A stretch of DNA of 64,000 nt, taken from the NCBI RefSeq assembly GCF_002208115.1, contig NZ_CP020946.1:620001-684000 (forward strand). Reading direction: 5' to 3'. The notes under the pieces are model-generated. The model did no database searches, was not told the DNA's origin, and worked only from the letters and a program-made list of their open reading frames with translations. The position numbers were made by a program, and so were the translations under genes. This document shows, in pieces, positions 42,885-52,057 of the stretch. Origin of the DNA: Bdellovibrio bacteriovorus. Its GTDB lineage: Bacteria > Bdellovibrionota > Bdellovibrionia > Bdellovibrionales > Bdellovibrionaceae. Position 1 is the first letter of the stretch; each line of letters opens with the position of its first letter.

Positions 42885-44627
42885 TTAGATTGGTTTGGGA
42901 TGACCATCCACGCGCAGTTGGAACAGGAAGTAAGGCGGAATGCACACGCCTTTTCCGGACTGGGTTTTGTTGCAGATATAGTCGGCCCGGCAGGAGGTGT
43001 TGTCATCGCAGGCCTGCAATCCCGCAGGTCGGGTGTTCTGCGCCAGGCATTCTCCGAAAGGACGATTGCGCGCCAGACAGTCGTTGAAGCCCTGAAGAAT
43101 CGCGATGGCTCCGCACGCTTCACCCGAAGCCAACTGTTCGCAGCCTCCAGAACACATGCCGCCCGGGAAACCCACCTTCGTGGTTTGGCAGTACTGATGT
43201 GACGGGCAGGATGTTCTGGTTCCGGCCTTCATCAGATCGCGATGAGAATTTGCGGTTTGAGAAATCGTCCCCGGCTCGCAGGGGTTGCCAGCCATCGGTT
43301 GTTCCGGCAGGCATTCGCCGATTTCTTTGGAGGTTTCAGGCGTGACAACCGCCTGGCATTTCAATCCAGTCGCACAAGTCCAAGCCTGATACTCTGAACC
43401 CGGCAATCCACAGTGGGCATTCATGGAGCCCGGTGTTTTCGGGTCACGCTCTGAGAAGGGACGAGAGCTGTCGGCCGTTTTTCCCTGGAAGACATTCTGG
43501 AAGTATATCTGACGGCGCTTCTGTTCCTGCATCATGTGCGGAGATTGGGATGAGAAGACCGAGTTGGCAAAGATCGTTGATTCCGGGTCTTTCCCCAGAA
43601 AGTGGAAGCCCGCAATCGTGCGTCCCTGATGGCAGCCCGCACAGGAAAGGTCGTTCAGGCGGCGACGGAAAGACGACGGGCCATAAATGTTTTCCAGATC
43701 CGACAGCTTCAGATTTTTAAAGTCGTCTTTCTTGAAAATCTGATCAAACGGTCGATTGGCCAAGCGGTTCATTCCGTGCAGGGCAAAGGAAGAGCCCTTG
43801 TTGGTCAGGAATTTTTCTGGAATGTTCAGGGTCCCGGCATCCAGAGCCTTGATATTTTCCGGCGTGGAAATCCAGGCCAGCAGTTCTGTGCGCAGGGCGG
43901 AATCATTTTGCAGACGGGCCACGTCCGGGGTGTTTTCCATCGGGGCTGGCACAAAGATTTTATTTTTTAATTTATACACGCGCAGGAAATATTCCGCATG
44001 TCCGCCCATGTCCCCCCGAATGGTCGACGGCCAGCGTACGGCTTGCAGATTCACTTCCAGTGATTTCAGGTTCGCCAGCGTCACCCAGTTTTTCAAAGGA
44101 GGCTTTTGCTGAGAGGACCATTGTTTTGCCACCGTCTGGCAGTTTGGTGTTGCTGGAAGTTTGAAGACCGCATTGAGGGTCATCGGCAGACGCGACTGAA
44201 TCAGGGTTTGGTTCTGGGTTTTCGCATAGGACAGGCGATAGATCAGGCGCACCTCGCCGCAGGTGCCGGGATTAAATACGGTGCGATCCATGCGGTTGAC
44301 AACGCCCACCAGTTCAAAGCGGGCCGTCGGGGTTTTTAGCCAGCGGATATCAAACAGGCGGTGAACATAGTTCATGCCCACACCCAGCTTGGCATCCTGA
44401 GTCTTGAGGGCGTCCAGGTCTTTCTCCAAATCGGCAACCAAAGAATTGTAAGCAGGATGTTCCAAAAGTTTCTTATTGTCTGCGCCAGGAGCAGAAAATA
44501 AAACGGCGCCAAGATTGAATTCAGCTTCGTCAAGGGCTTGAACTTCAGAGGGTTCTTCCAGAACCAGACGGTGCGCAGAGGCCGCACAAGCGGACAACAA
44601 CAAGGCCATAAAAATAAAATTTTTCAT
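42885..44627 (-). CDS. Cys-rich lipoprotein with a CxxCH motif, function unknown
   Basis: An exported protein of about 580 residues with lipobox LLSAC in MKNFIFMALLLSAC. Its N-terminal part (to about 340) is unfamiliar. At about 340-350 it has LSCAGCHQGRTIAGF, a CxxCH of the kind that binds heme c. The C-terminal 170 residues hold many Cys (about 20), arranged in EGF-like or tight disulfide repeats. I start at ATG 44627; ATG 44645 is also in frame. If the heme is attached, the protein may work in electron transfer or redox sensing. It lies between the cNMP gene and the esterase, on the minus strand. Confidence 0.75.
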   Translation of the reverse strand: MKNFIFMALLLSACAASAHRLVLEEPSEVQALDEAEFNLGAVLFSAPGADNKKLLEHPAYNSLVADLEKDLDALKTQDAKLGVGMNYVHRLFDIRWLKTPTARFELVGVVNRMDRTVFNPGTCGEVRLIYRLSYAKTQNQTLIQSRLPMTLNAVFKLPATPNCQTVAKQWSSQQKPPLKNWVTLANLKSLEVNLQAVRWPSTIRGDMGGHAEYFLRVYKLKNKIFVPAPMENTPDVARLQNDSALRTELLAWISTPENIKALDAGTLNIPEKFLTNKGSSFALHGMNRLANRPFDQIFKKDDFKNLKLSDLENIYGPSSFRRRLNDLSCAGCHQGRTIAGFHFLGKDPESTIFANSVFSSQSPHMMQEQKRRQIYFQNVFQGKTADSSRPFSERDPKTPGSMNAHCGLPGSEYQAWTCATGLKCQAVVTPETSKEIGECLPEQPMAGNPCEPGTISQTANSHRDLMKAGTRTSCPSHQYCQTTKVGFPGGMCSGGCEQLASGEACGAIAILQGFNDCLARNRPFGECLAQNTRPAGLQACDDNTSCRADYICNKTQSGKGVCIPPYFLFQLRVDGHPKPI

Positions 44628-44724
44628 GGCTTTATTTTGACTCATACTTGGTTTTTGTCACGTTGCAATTAGGAGAGAGTCGCTCCCGCAAGTTTTGCTC
44701 TTCAACTTCGGCCGGGAGCTTGAT

Positions 44725-45405
44725 TTAAGGAATGGAGTTTAGATATTCCCCGATTTGGGTGATGACTGGCATCGGGATTTCATGGCCTCCGCGGAAGCCC
44801 ATCAAAGAACCCTTCATGCCGTTTTGAGTCAGTAAAGTTTCCAGTTGCTGGGCTTGCTTGAATCCGAGGACTTGGTCGGCCACGCCATGGCTTTGGAAGA
44901 ATCTTTGGCCCGCGCGATTCGGGATGTGTTTTTTCCATTCTTCCTGATGCACCAAAGTGCCGGACATGATCACAAGTCCTTTTGGAGTTTCCGGTGCACG
45001 CAGATAGATTTCGGTCGCCAGCATCGCGCCCTGGCTGAATCCGCCCAGCACGATTTTGTTCCACGGAACCTTCATCTGGCGGATCATCTCCATGGCCAGG
45101 TCGTAAGCTTTGCTCATGCCTTTCGGGGTGTCGTTGCTGAAGTCGCGGTGTTCACCGCGTTCCTGCGCACGCTGAATTTCCATCATGTCAATTGTCCACC
45201 AGGCGCGGCCCATCCAAGCCGGGCCGATGGGTACTTCCAGATTTCCGTTCGGAAATAACCAGTTGTATGTCTTCTTGGTTGGGATGATTTCCCCCAGCGA
45301 AAACAGGTCGTTGGCATCAGCGCCGTAGCCGTGGAAGAAGATGACCCATGGCGCATCGTCGTTATGATTTATTTCTTGGCAATGTAGTTTTCCGAGTTGT
45401 CTCAT
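44725..45405 (-). CDS. alpha/beta-hydrolase, carboxylesterase/phospholipase type
   Basis: A 226-residue alpha/beta-hydrolase of the Abhydrolase_2 (carboxylesterase/lysophospholipase) group. The oxyanion motif is VIFFHGYGADANDLF, the nucleophile Ser sits in GGFSQGAML, an Asp in GVADQVLG and the His in GGHEIPM. No signal peptide is present, so it acts in the cytoplasm. It is divergent from murE and shares a palindromic promoter region with it. The substrate is unknown; short-chain esters or lysophospholipids are typical. Confidence 0.9.
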   Translation of the reverse strand: MRQLGKLHCQEINHNDDAPWVIFFHGYGADANDLFSLGEIIPTKKTYNWLFPNGNLEVPIGPAWMGRAWWTIDMMEIQRAQERGEHRDFSNDTPKGMSKAYDLAMEMIRQMKVPWNKIVLGGFSQGAMLATEIYLRAPETPKGLVIMSGTLVHQEEWKKHIPNRAGQRFFQSHGVADQVLGFKQAQQLETLLTQNGMKGSLMGFRGGHEIPMPVITQIGEYLNSIP

Positions 45406-45414
45406 ATCTGAGAC
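45399..45414. promoter_or_regulatory. palindrome in the esterase/murE divergent region
   Basis: GTCTCA and TGAGAC form a perfect six-bp inverted repeat around TATC, overlapping the start of the esterase gene 19 bases before the murE GTG. It could be an operator for either gene. Confidence 0.35.
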
Positions 45415-45432
45415 CTAAGTTACTCTTAGTGC

Positions 45433-46923
45433 GTGAAACTGCAACATCTCTTTTCCATTCTGCCGGGGATTCCTGAAAACGCATTCTCTCATATTGAAGT
45501 GACAGGGGTCTTTAACGACGCACGCCTTGTCGTGCCGGGTTCAGTATTTGTCGCGATTCGCGGCAACAAACTGGACGGGCACACTTTTATTCCTGATGCC
45601 GTTGCTAAAGGTGCCGCCGCCCTGGTGGTGGAAGATCGCGCGAAAATTCCGCAAGGGTACGAAGGCGTTGTGTTGCAGGTGCCAAACTCCCGCGAAGTGC
45701 TGGATGTTCTGGCCAGCCGTTTTTACTGGGATCCGGGGCAGGAGCTTTTCTGCGTCGGCGTGACCGGCACCAACGGAAAAACTTCTGTCACGTACATGGC
45801 CGAAGCCATTTTGAATCACGGCAAAATTCCCACCGGGGTGATCGGCACGGTCAATCACCATCTGGGTGATCAGGTATGGCCTTCTGAAATGACCACACCG
45901 GATCCGGTGTTTTTGCAAAAGCGTCTGCGCGAATTCCGTTCGGCAGGGGCTTTGGCCGTGGCGATGGAGGTTTCCTCCCACGCTCTGGACCAGCGCCGTG
46001 TGGACAGTGTTCCGTTCAACACCGTGATCTTTACGAATCTGACACGTGATCATTTGGATTATCACAACACGATGGAAAGCTATCTGGAGGCGAAGCAGCG
46101 CCTGTTCACGGATCTTTTGTGGAAGACCCACAAGCGTCCGTGCTTTGCCATCGTCAATACCGCTGACAAGTTTGGCCGTCGCTTGCGTGTGGCTGATCCG
46201 GCGGTGCTTTGGACTTACGGTGAAAAAGATTCTGACATTCGCTATGAAATTCTGAAGATGGACTTTGCCCTGACCCACTTCAAAGTGTGGACCCCGGTCG
46301 GGGAGGGTGAAGTGCGCTTGCCGATGTCCGGGACTCACAATGTGATGAATGCCCTGGCGGCCTTGGGTGCGGGATTGTCTGCGGGGCTTCCGCTGAATAT
46401 CTGCATCGAGGCTTTGGATCGTTTTACTGGTGTGCCGGGCCGTCTGCAGTCCGTGCCCAATGATAAAAATCTTTCGGTCTTTGTTGATTACGCCCATTCG
46501 CCGGATGCATTGGAAAACGTGCTGACGGCTTTGAACAAGGTTCGTGAAAACCTGCAATCCAAAGCGCGCATCTGGACGATCTTTGGCTGCGGCGGGGATC
46601 GTGACAAAGGCAAACGTCCTTTGATGGCTGAAATGGCCTTGAAGTATTCAGACGAAGTCGTGATCACTTCCGACAATCCTCGCACCGAAGATCCGCAAGC
46701 GATCATTCAGGATATTCTGGCCGGAGTGGCCGGATCTGCGAAAGCCAAAGCCACGACCGTGGTGGACCGCAAGGACGCCATCACTCAAACCCTGAAACGG
46801 GCCCAGGAAGGCGATGTGATTCTGATCGCTGGCAAAGGTCACGAAGACTATCAAATTATCGGAACACAGAAGTTCCCCTTCAGTGATGTGAAGGTGGCCG
46901 AAGAGGCCTTGCAAGGGAGATAA
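45433..46923 (+). CDS. murE: UDP-MurNAc-tripeptide ligase MurE (meso-DAP type)
   Basis: MurE adds the third amino acid to the wall precursor. ATP site GVTGTNGKTSVTYM, the middle domain motif NLTRDHLDYH, and the substrate pocket SDNPRTEDP are clear. The DNPR motif is typical for meso-diaminopimelate as substrate, as in Gram-negatives. The start is GTG 45433, close to a weak TACTCT at 45421-45426 with no ribosome site, so the mRNA may be leaderless. murF follows after two bases. Confidence 0.96.
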   Translation: MKLQHLFSILPGIPENAFSHIEVTGVFNDARLVVPGSVFVAIRGNKLDGHTFIPDAVAKGAAALVVEDRAKIPQGYEGVVLQVPNSREVLDVLASRFYWDPGQELFCVGVTGTNGKTSVTYMAEAILNHGKIPTGVIGTVNHHLGDQVWPSEMTTPDPVFLQKRLREFRSAGALAVAMEVSSHALDQRRVDSVPFNTVIFTNLTRDHLDYHNTMESYLEAKQRLFTDLLWKTHKRPCFAIVNTADKFGRRLRVADPAVLWTYGEKDSDIRYEILKMDFALTHFKVWTPVGEGEVRLPMSGTHNVMNALAALGAGLSAGLPLNICIEALDRFTGVPGRLQSVPNDKNLSVFVDYAHSPDALENVLTALNKVRENLQSKARIWTIFGCGGDRDKGKRPLMAEMALKYSDEVVITSDNPRTEDPQAIIQDILAGVAGSAKAKATTVVDRKDAITQTLKRAQEGDVILIAGKGHEDYQIIGTQKFPFSDVKVAEEALQGR

Positions 46924-46925
46924 AC

Positions 46926-48347
46926 ATGAGAGCCATGGACCTGCAAACCATCGTTAAAGTCACAGGTGCAAAGATCCTGAGCCAGAAAGAAACCCATTTT
47001 GCTGGCATTGGCACCGACACCCGCGCCCAGTTGCAGGGCCAGCTTTTCATCGCGCTTAAAGGTGAGGCTTTTGACGCCCACAACTTCCTGGACAAAGCGG
47101 TGGAATCAGGCGCCGCGGGTTTGATGGTGCATGAAGAAAACGCTCACACCGAAAAACTTCAAGACAAAGCCACGATCCTGCTGGTTCCTGATACTTTGAA
47201 AGCATTGCAGAAGCTGGGCAATTGGGCTCGTCACGAATCCAGCGCCCGCATTGTCGGGATCACGGGTTCCAATGGCAAAACCACCACCAAAGAATTCACG
47301 GCGGCGCTGGTGGGTTCTGCCATGGACGTTCACTACAACAAAGGCAGCTTCAACAATCATTGGGGTGTTCCTTTCACGTTGTTGCAACTGCCTCCGAAAA
47401 AGGATGTTGCCATCATTGAGATGGGGATGAATCACGCCGGTGAAATCACCGAGCTGGTGCATATTGCCGAACCGGACGTGGTGGTTTGCACCATGGTGGG
47501 GCGTGCGCACATGGAATTTTTCGGCACCATCGAAAAGGTGGCGGAGGCCAAAGAGGAAATCTATGAAGCTTCCGGTGATCAGACTGTGCGTATTTACAAT
47601 CTGGACAACACACAAACCCACAACATGTACGTGAAGGCGCGCGAAAAATTCCCGAAAGCGCGCATCCTGACGTTCTCTTCCGAAGATCCGCGTGCGGATG
47701 TGCACTTGATGATTTCTTCCATGAACATGAATGAAATCTCGATCAAGGGTTCCATCGGTGGCGAAGCGGGAACTGCGCGCGTTCAGGTGTTCGGTGCTCA
47801 AAATCTGACGAACCTGATGGCGGCGGCCAGCGTGGGGCTGGCGGTGGGAATGACTCCAGCGCAGGTGTGGGCGGGGCTTCCTGCCTGCAAGACCAATTGG
47901 GGGCGTAACCAGTTGGTGCACTTGAAATCCGGTGCGCAGATGATCTTTGATGCTTACAACGCAAATCCTGACAGCATGAAGGCTCTGATCGACAATATGA
48001 AACTATTGACCGTTCCGGGTCGCAAAGTCGGTGTGTTCGGTCAAATGCGTGAACTGGGATCTGCATCCGCGAACCTGCATGAAGAGCTGGGCACCTGGGT
48101 CGGCCAAGCAGGCTTTGATAAAGTATATTTCATTGGTGATGACGCCGAAGCCTTCGCCAAAGGTTTGAACAGCACCGGATACAAAAATCTGGCGCTGATT
48201 GAAAAAGACTATAAAGATTCTTCCGGCCAGGATCTGGCGGGCTTCCTGAAAGCTGGCGACATCGCCGTCGTCAAAGCCTCACGCGGGACAAAGCTAGAGC
48301 GCTTCGTCTTCCCGTGTGAGCCTTTGGATTTCGCCGAAAAACAGTAA
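46926..48347 (+). CDS. murF: UDP-MurNAc-pentapeptide synthase MurF
   Basis: MurF adds D-Ala-D-Ala to the wall precursor tripeptide. Motifs: GITGSNGKTTTKEF (ATP), EMGMNHAGEITELVHI, and the C-terminal DAYNANPDSMKALI. It begins two bases behind murE with GGGAG upstream. After its stop the motif CAAAAGGTTCCTG appears, close to the arm of the hairpin behind ftsI. Confidence 0.96.
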   Translation: MRAMDLQTIVKVTGAKILSQKETHFAGIGTDTRAQLQGQLFIALKGEAFDAHNFLDKAVESGAAGLMVHEENAHTEKLQDKATILLVPDTLKALQKLGNWARHESSARIVGITGSNGKTTTKEFTAALVGSAMDVHYNKGSFNNHWGVPFTLLQLPPKKDVAIIEMGMNHAGEITELVHIAEPDVVVCTMVGRAHMEFFGTIEKVAEAKEEIYEASGDQTVRIYNLDNTQTHNMYVKAREKFPKARILTFSSEDPRADVHLMISSMNMNEISIKGSIGGEAGTARVQVFGAQNLTNLMAAASVGLAVGMTPAQVWAGLPACKTNWGRNQLVHLKSGAQMIFDAYNANPDSMKALIDNMKLLTVPGRKVGVFGQMRELGSASANLHEELGTWVGQAGFDKVYFIGDDAEAFAKGLNSTGYKNLALIEKDYKDSSGQDLAGFLKAGDIAVVKASRGTKLERFVFPCEPLDFAEKQ

Positions 48348-48364
48348 TCCCAAAAGGTTCCTGG

Positions 48365-48835
48365 TTAGACTCCGGCTTGTCCGACCAGATAGGCGGTTCG
48401 TTGCAGCAGGGGATTTGAGAACAAATCTCCCAACACCCATGGGGCGTCCGAGGACTCATCTTTTTTCAGAATCTGATCCAGCAGCACCAGCATGTCTTCC
48501 GAAGTCACGATGCCGACAACTTCATCGTCTTTTGTGATCAGAAAGGCCGAAACCTTTTCTTCAATCATCGCATCAACGACGGCTTTCATCGGGGCTTCGA
48601 TCGGGAATGTTTTTAAGGGTGAACTCATGAGCTTTCCAACAGGAGTTTCGGCGTGCGGAGAACGCAACAGATCCCGCTCGGAAAGCATACCGACGATATA
48701 ATCCTCTTCTTCATCCATGACGGGAAGGTGACGAATCCAATAGTTGGTCATCAGGCGCAAAGCTTCTGAAGCTGTCGCGTCCTTACTGACAGTGATGAGT
48801 TTTCGGGTCATATGGTCTTTCAACGCAATTTTCAC
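48365..48835 (-). CDS. two-CBS-domain protein
   Basis: A 156-residue protein with a pair of CBS domains (VKIALKDHMTRKLITVSKDATASEALRLM, and VGKLMSSPLKTFPIEAPMKAVVDAMIEEKVSAFLITKDDEVVGIVTSEDML). CBS pairs bind adenine nucleotides and regulate other proteins. GTG 48835 is the start because GGAGGT lies four bases before it; the frame is open further upstream. It is an insert in the dcw cluster between murF and mraY on the other strand. The partner is unknown. Confidence 0.88.
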   Translation of the reverse strand: MKIALKDHMTRKLITVSKDATASEALRLMTNYWIRHLPVMDEEEDYIVGMLSERDLLRSPHAETPVGKLMSSPLKTFPIEAPMKAVVDAMIEEKVSAFLITKDDEVVGIVTSEDMLVLLDQILKKDESSDAPWVLGDLFSNPLLQRTAYLVGQAGV

Positions 48836-48932
48836 AACGACCTCCTTGCTTGCTCTTATTTTAGCACTTTCAAGGGCGCGGAACATGAGCCCTGTCATAT
48901 CACAGATAATTCTTTAAACATTAGTGATTACA

Positions 48933-48976
48933 TATACTTACGAACTTTCGCTTGATTTTTGTCCAGCGAATATGCT
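48933..48976 (+). promoter_or_regulatory. mraY upstream region with promoter-like elements
   Basis: The 201 bases before mraY hold a TATACT (48933-48938) with a weak -35 and an inverted repeat TTCGCT/AGCGAA (48947-48952/48965-48970) followed by TATGCT. These could be a promoter and operator restarting dcw transcription after the CBS insert. Confidence 0.3.
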
Positions 48977-49036
48977 AAACCCTTTAAGTTCCTAGCAAAT
49001 TTAAATTTTTAGGTCACAACAGGGGATCAGCGCAGC

Positions 49037-50113
49037 ATGCTTTACCAATGGCTTTACTCAATGGCGGATGAATTCTCGCCACTGAACGTTTTCAGGTACA
49101 TCACGGTCAGAACCTTTATCGCCTTCTTCACAGCCTTTTTGCTGTGCTGGATTTGGGGTCCGCATTTTATCAAACGTCTTCAGTTGAAGCACTTTGGTCA
49201 GGCGATCCGCGATGACGGTCCTCAAACTCACAAAAAGAAAGCCGGCACACCAACCATGGGTGGTGGTTTGATTCTTCTTTCCACTTTGATTCCCTGCCTG
49301 TTGTGGGTGGATATGATGAACCCGCTGGTGTGGGGTGTTCTGATTATCACTTGGGGCTTTGGTTTGATCGGTTACATGGATGACTGGTTGAAAGTCAGCA
49401 AAAAGAACTCCAAGGGTCTGTCCGGTAAAATCCGTCTGGCTGGCGAGTTTCTGATCAGCGGACTTGTGGTTTTGGCCCTGGTTCACTTCCACGGTCTGAG
49501 CACCGCAGTCACCATTCCATTTGTAAAGTCCGTTGCTATTGATCTGGGTTACTTCTATGTGATCTTTGCTGCCCTTGTTGTGGTGGGCACCGCCAATGCG
49601 GTGAACCTGACAGACGGTCTGGATGGACTGGCGATTGTTCCGGTGATGATCTCGGCGGCGACTTTGGGTCTGTTTGCCTATGTGACGGGCCACTTCTCGA
49701 TTGCGAACTATCTGCAAATCCCTCACGTCGTGGGCGCAGGGGAGCTGACCATTGTGGCGGCGACCATCGTGGCGGCGGGCATGGGCTTCCTTTGGTTCAA
49801 TGCGTATCCGGCGCAAGTTTTCATGGGTGACGTGGGTTCGTTGTCCCTGGGCGGTTTCCTGGGTTCCATGGCTGTCATCACTCAAAATGAGTTGTTGATG
49901 CTTGTCCTGGGCGGGGTTTTCGTGGTCGAAGCATTGTCAGTGATCACTCAGGTGATCTCTTTCAAAATGACCGGTAAAAGAGTTTTCAAAATGGCGCCGA
50001 TTCATCACCACTTTGAATTGGGCGGATTGACCGAAACCAAGATCATTGTTCGTTTCTGGATCATTTCCATTTTGCTTGCAGTATTAAGTTTGGCCACTCT
50101 GAAGTTGAGGTAA
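49037..50113 (+). CDS. mraY: phospho-MurNAc-pentapeptide transferase MraY
   Basis: MraY makes lipid I on the inner membrane. The 358-residue chain has about ten spans and the family motifs [12 protein letters not shown], the Asp-rich [31 protein letters not shown] and the HHHFELGG loop. The AGGGGA lies about ten bases before ATG. murD follows after four bases. Confidence 0.97.
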   Translation: MLYQWLYSMADEFSPLNVFRYITVRTFIAFFTAFLLCWIWGPHFIKRLQLKHFGQAIRDDGPQTHKKKAGTPTMGGGLILLSTLIPCLLWVDMMNPLVWGVLIITWGFGLIGYMDDWLKVSKKNSKGLSGKIRLAGEFLISGLVVLALVHFHGLSTAVTIPFVKSVAIDLGYFYVIFAALVVVGTANAVNLTDGLDGLAIVPVMISAATLGLFAYVTGHFSIANYLQIPHVVGAGELTIVAATIVAAGMGFLWFNAYPAQVFMGDVGSLSLGGFLGSMAVITQNELLMLVLGGVFVVEALSVITQVISFKMTGKRVFKMAPIHHHFELGGLTETKIIVRFWIISILLAVLSLATLKLR

Positions 50114-50117
50114 GAAG

Positions 50118-51506
50118 ATGTATAAAGAGTATAGTGATTTAAAAGACAAACGCATTTTGGTTGTGGGATTGGGCAAGACGGGTGTTTCCCTGGCTCACTT
50201 CCTGACCAAACATGGCGCACAAGTGACAGTGACAGACCACAAATCCAAGCCGGAGCTTTCTGCTCAGTTGGAGCAACTGGGTGATTTGCCAATCAAGTTT
50301 GAGCTGGGCGGCCACAGCCCGAAAACTTTCATTGCTCAGGATCTGGTGATTCTTTCTCCGGGCGTTCCAAGCAATCTGAAAATCTTTGATTATGCCCGCT
50401 CCCAAGGCATCAAGATCACCGGAGAGTTCGAATTCTCTGCCGGCTTTATCAAAGAGCCGATCATCGGTCTGACTGGTACCAACGGTAAAACCACAGTCGC
50501 GAAAATCACTGAGGCGATCCTGACTGAATCCGGTGTAAGAACCTGGGTGGGCGGGGCGAATGAAAAGCCGCTGGTGGATTACCTGCGTCTGGATGACAAA
50601 GCTCAAGTGGTGATCGCGGAAGTATCAAGCTTCATGCTTGAACACTGTGACACTTTCAATCCAGGCAACATCGTGTTCACGAACCTGGCTGAAAACCACC
50701 TGGATCGTTACCGTTCCATGGAAGAATACGTCAATGCAAAACGCCGTATCTTCAAAAACACCAACCAGGCAACCACCAGCATTCTGAATGCGGATGACAA
50801 CGCGGTTGTTGAGTTGGCTCGTGATCCGGCAGTTCAGCGCGGTCGTATCTTCTACTTCTCCCGCAAACCGGCTTTGGAACCTCAAATCATGAACATCGGT
50901 GGCGCTGTGAATATCGGCGACGAAATCCGTGTTCGTACCGGCCCAGAGATCGAAAGCTTCAATATCAAGGGCATGAAAATGCGCGGTAAACATTCCGTGG
51001 AAAACATCATGGCGGCGATCCTGGCATCCCGCGAACATGGTGCAACCCGTGAAGCGGTTCAGAAAGTGATCAACACTTTCACCGGTCTGCCTCACCGTAT
51101 CGAATACGTGCGCAAAGTGGGCGGGGTGATGTTCTACAACGACTCCAAGGCCACCAACGTGCATGCGGTTCTGCGCGCTTTGGACACTTTCGATGAAAAC
51201 GTGATCCTGATCGCCGGGGGTAAAGATACGAATCTGAATTATGAGCCTTTGCGCACTTCCGTGAAACGCAAGGTGAAAACCCTGATCTTGGTCGGGGAAG
51301 CCAAAGAACGTATCAATCGCGACCTTGGTGACTTCTCTGAAACCTTCCTGATCGGTACATTTGAGGAGGCGGTTTTGATCGCTTACCAAAAGTCGAGAAT
51401 CGGGGACGTTGTCCTGCTTTCTCCGGGCTGCTCAAGCTTCGACATGTTTGACAGTTTCGAAGAACGCGGCGATTATTTCAAAGAAATCGTGAGAAAGTTT
51501 CACTGA
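50118..51506 (+). CDS. murD: UDP-MurNAc-alanine-D-glutamate ligase MurD
   Basis: MurD adds D-Glu to UDP-MurNAc-L-Ala. An N-terminal Rossmann-like domain (ILVVGLGKTGVSLAHFL) precedes the ATP site GLTGTNGKTTVAKI, NLAENHLDRY and the C-terminal YNDSKATNVHAVL. Length 462 is typical. It is separated from mraY by four bases. A hairpin and a lipoprotein gene separate it from ftsW. Confidence 0.97.
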   Translation: MYKEYSDLKDKRILVVGLGKTGVSLAHFLTKHGAQVTVTDHKSKPELSAQLEQLGDLPIKFELGGHSPKTFIAQDLVILSPGVPSNLKIFDYARSQGIKITGEFEFSAGFIKEPIIGLTGTNGKTTVAKITEAILTESGVRTWVGGANEKPLVDYLRLDDKAQVVIAEVSSFMLEHCDTFNPGNIVFTNLAENHLDRYRSMEEYVNAKRRIFKNTNQATTSILNADDNAVVELARDPAVQRGRIFYFSRKPALEPQIMNIGGAVNIGDEIRVRTGPEIESFNIKGMKMRGKHSVENIMAAILASREHGATREAVQKVINTFTGLPHRIEYVRKVGGVMFYNDSKATNVHAVLRALDTFDENVILIAGGKDTNLNYEPLRTSVKRKVKTLILVGEAKERINRDLGDFSETFLIGTFEEAVLIAYQKSRIGDVVLLSPGCSSFDMFDSFEERGDYFKEIVRKFH

Positions 51507-51530
51507 TAATTTACAATCAAGAAACAAGCA

Positions 51531-51556
51531 AAGGGCCCCGAGGATGAGGCCCTTTG
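51531..51556 (+). other. hairpin after murD
   Basis: AAAGGGCC (51531-51538) and GGCCCTTT (51549-51556) form a perfect eight-bp stem. Only a short T stretch follows, so it is at best a weak terminator, or a processing or stability site. Confidence 0.45.
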
Positions 51557-51584
51557 AGTATTAACATTGCCAGGAGGGCTCCCC

Positions 51585-51959
51585 GTGTCTCGTCGTCTTT
51601 TCCTTTTATTCTCTTCAAGCGTATTGGTTCTTTCCGGTTGTGCTTCCGGATCTTTCAAGGCCCGCCAGGAACAACGTGAAAAGATGGCAGCCAGCACAGG
51701 CATGTTCTGCGAATTCCTCAGTGGTGATGTTTACCATGATCTGGATGTTGAACTGAGCATGAAAATGGCCAATCGCTGCGACGCCAACCGCAACTTCTCT
51801 ATCACCAACTACAAAAACACTTCCGATCAGAATGGTGTGATCTATTGCTGCGCTACAGCCGGACGTGGGGAGCGCAAAGCTGCCGCTCCGAAAAAGGCTC
51901 CAGTGACACCTTCCAAACAGGAAGCAGAGCAGTCTGACGCTGAAGTGATCTCCGAGTAA
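51585..51959 (+). CDS. small lipoprotein inserted between murD and ftsW
   Basis: A 124-residue lipoprotein with the signal MSRRLFLLFSSSVLVLSGC, lipobox LSGC. GTG 51585 is selected by GGAGGG six bases upstream. The mature part has Cys in GMFCEF, ANRC and IYCCATAG, then a Lys/Pro/Glu-rich tail (KKAPVTPSKQEAEQSD). I recognise no domain. It is the only plus-strand small insert inside the dcw cluster, so it probably shares the transcript, and a role in the envelope is likely but not shown. Confidence 0.75.
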   Translation: MSRRLFLLFSSSVLVLSGCASGSFKARQEQREKMAASTGMFCEFLSGDVYHDLDVELSMKMANRCDANRNFSITNYKNTSDQNGVIYCCATAGRGERKAAAPKKAPVTPSKQEAEQSDAEVISE

Positions 51960-52057
51960 TCGGGTCCAGCTTTTTTCCGACCCGATAGACCTTAATCTGG
52001 ACTTCTGATTAACTTAGAAAGTGGCTGGTGAAGCCACTTTCTCGGGAGTCCACGTTT

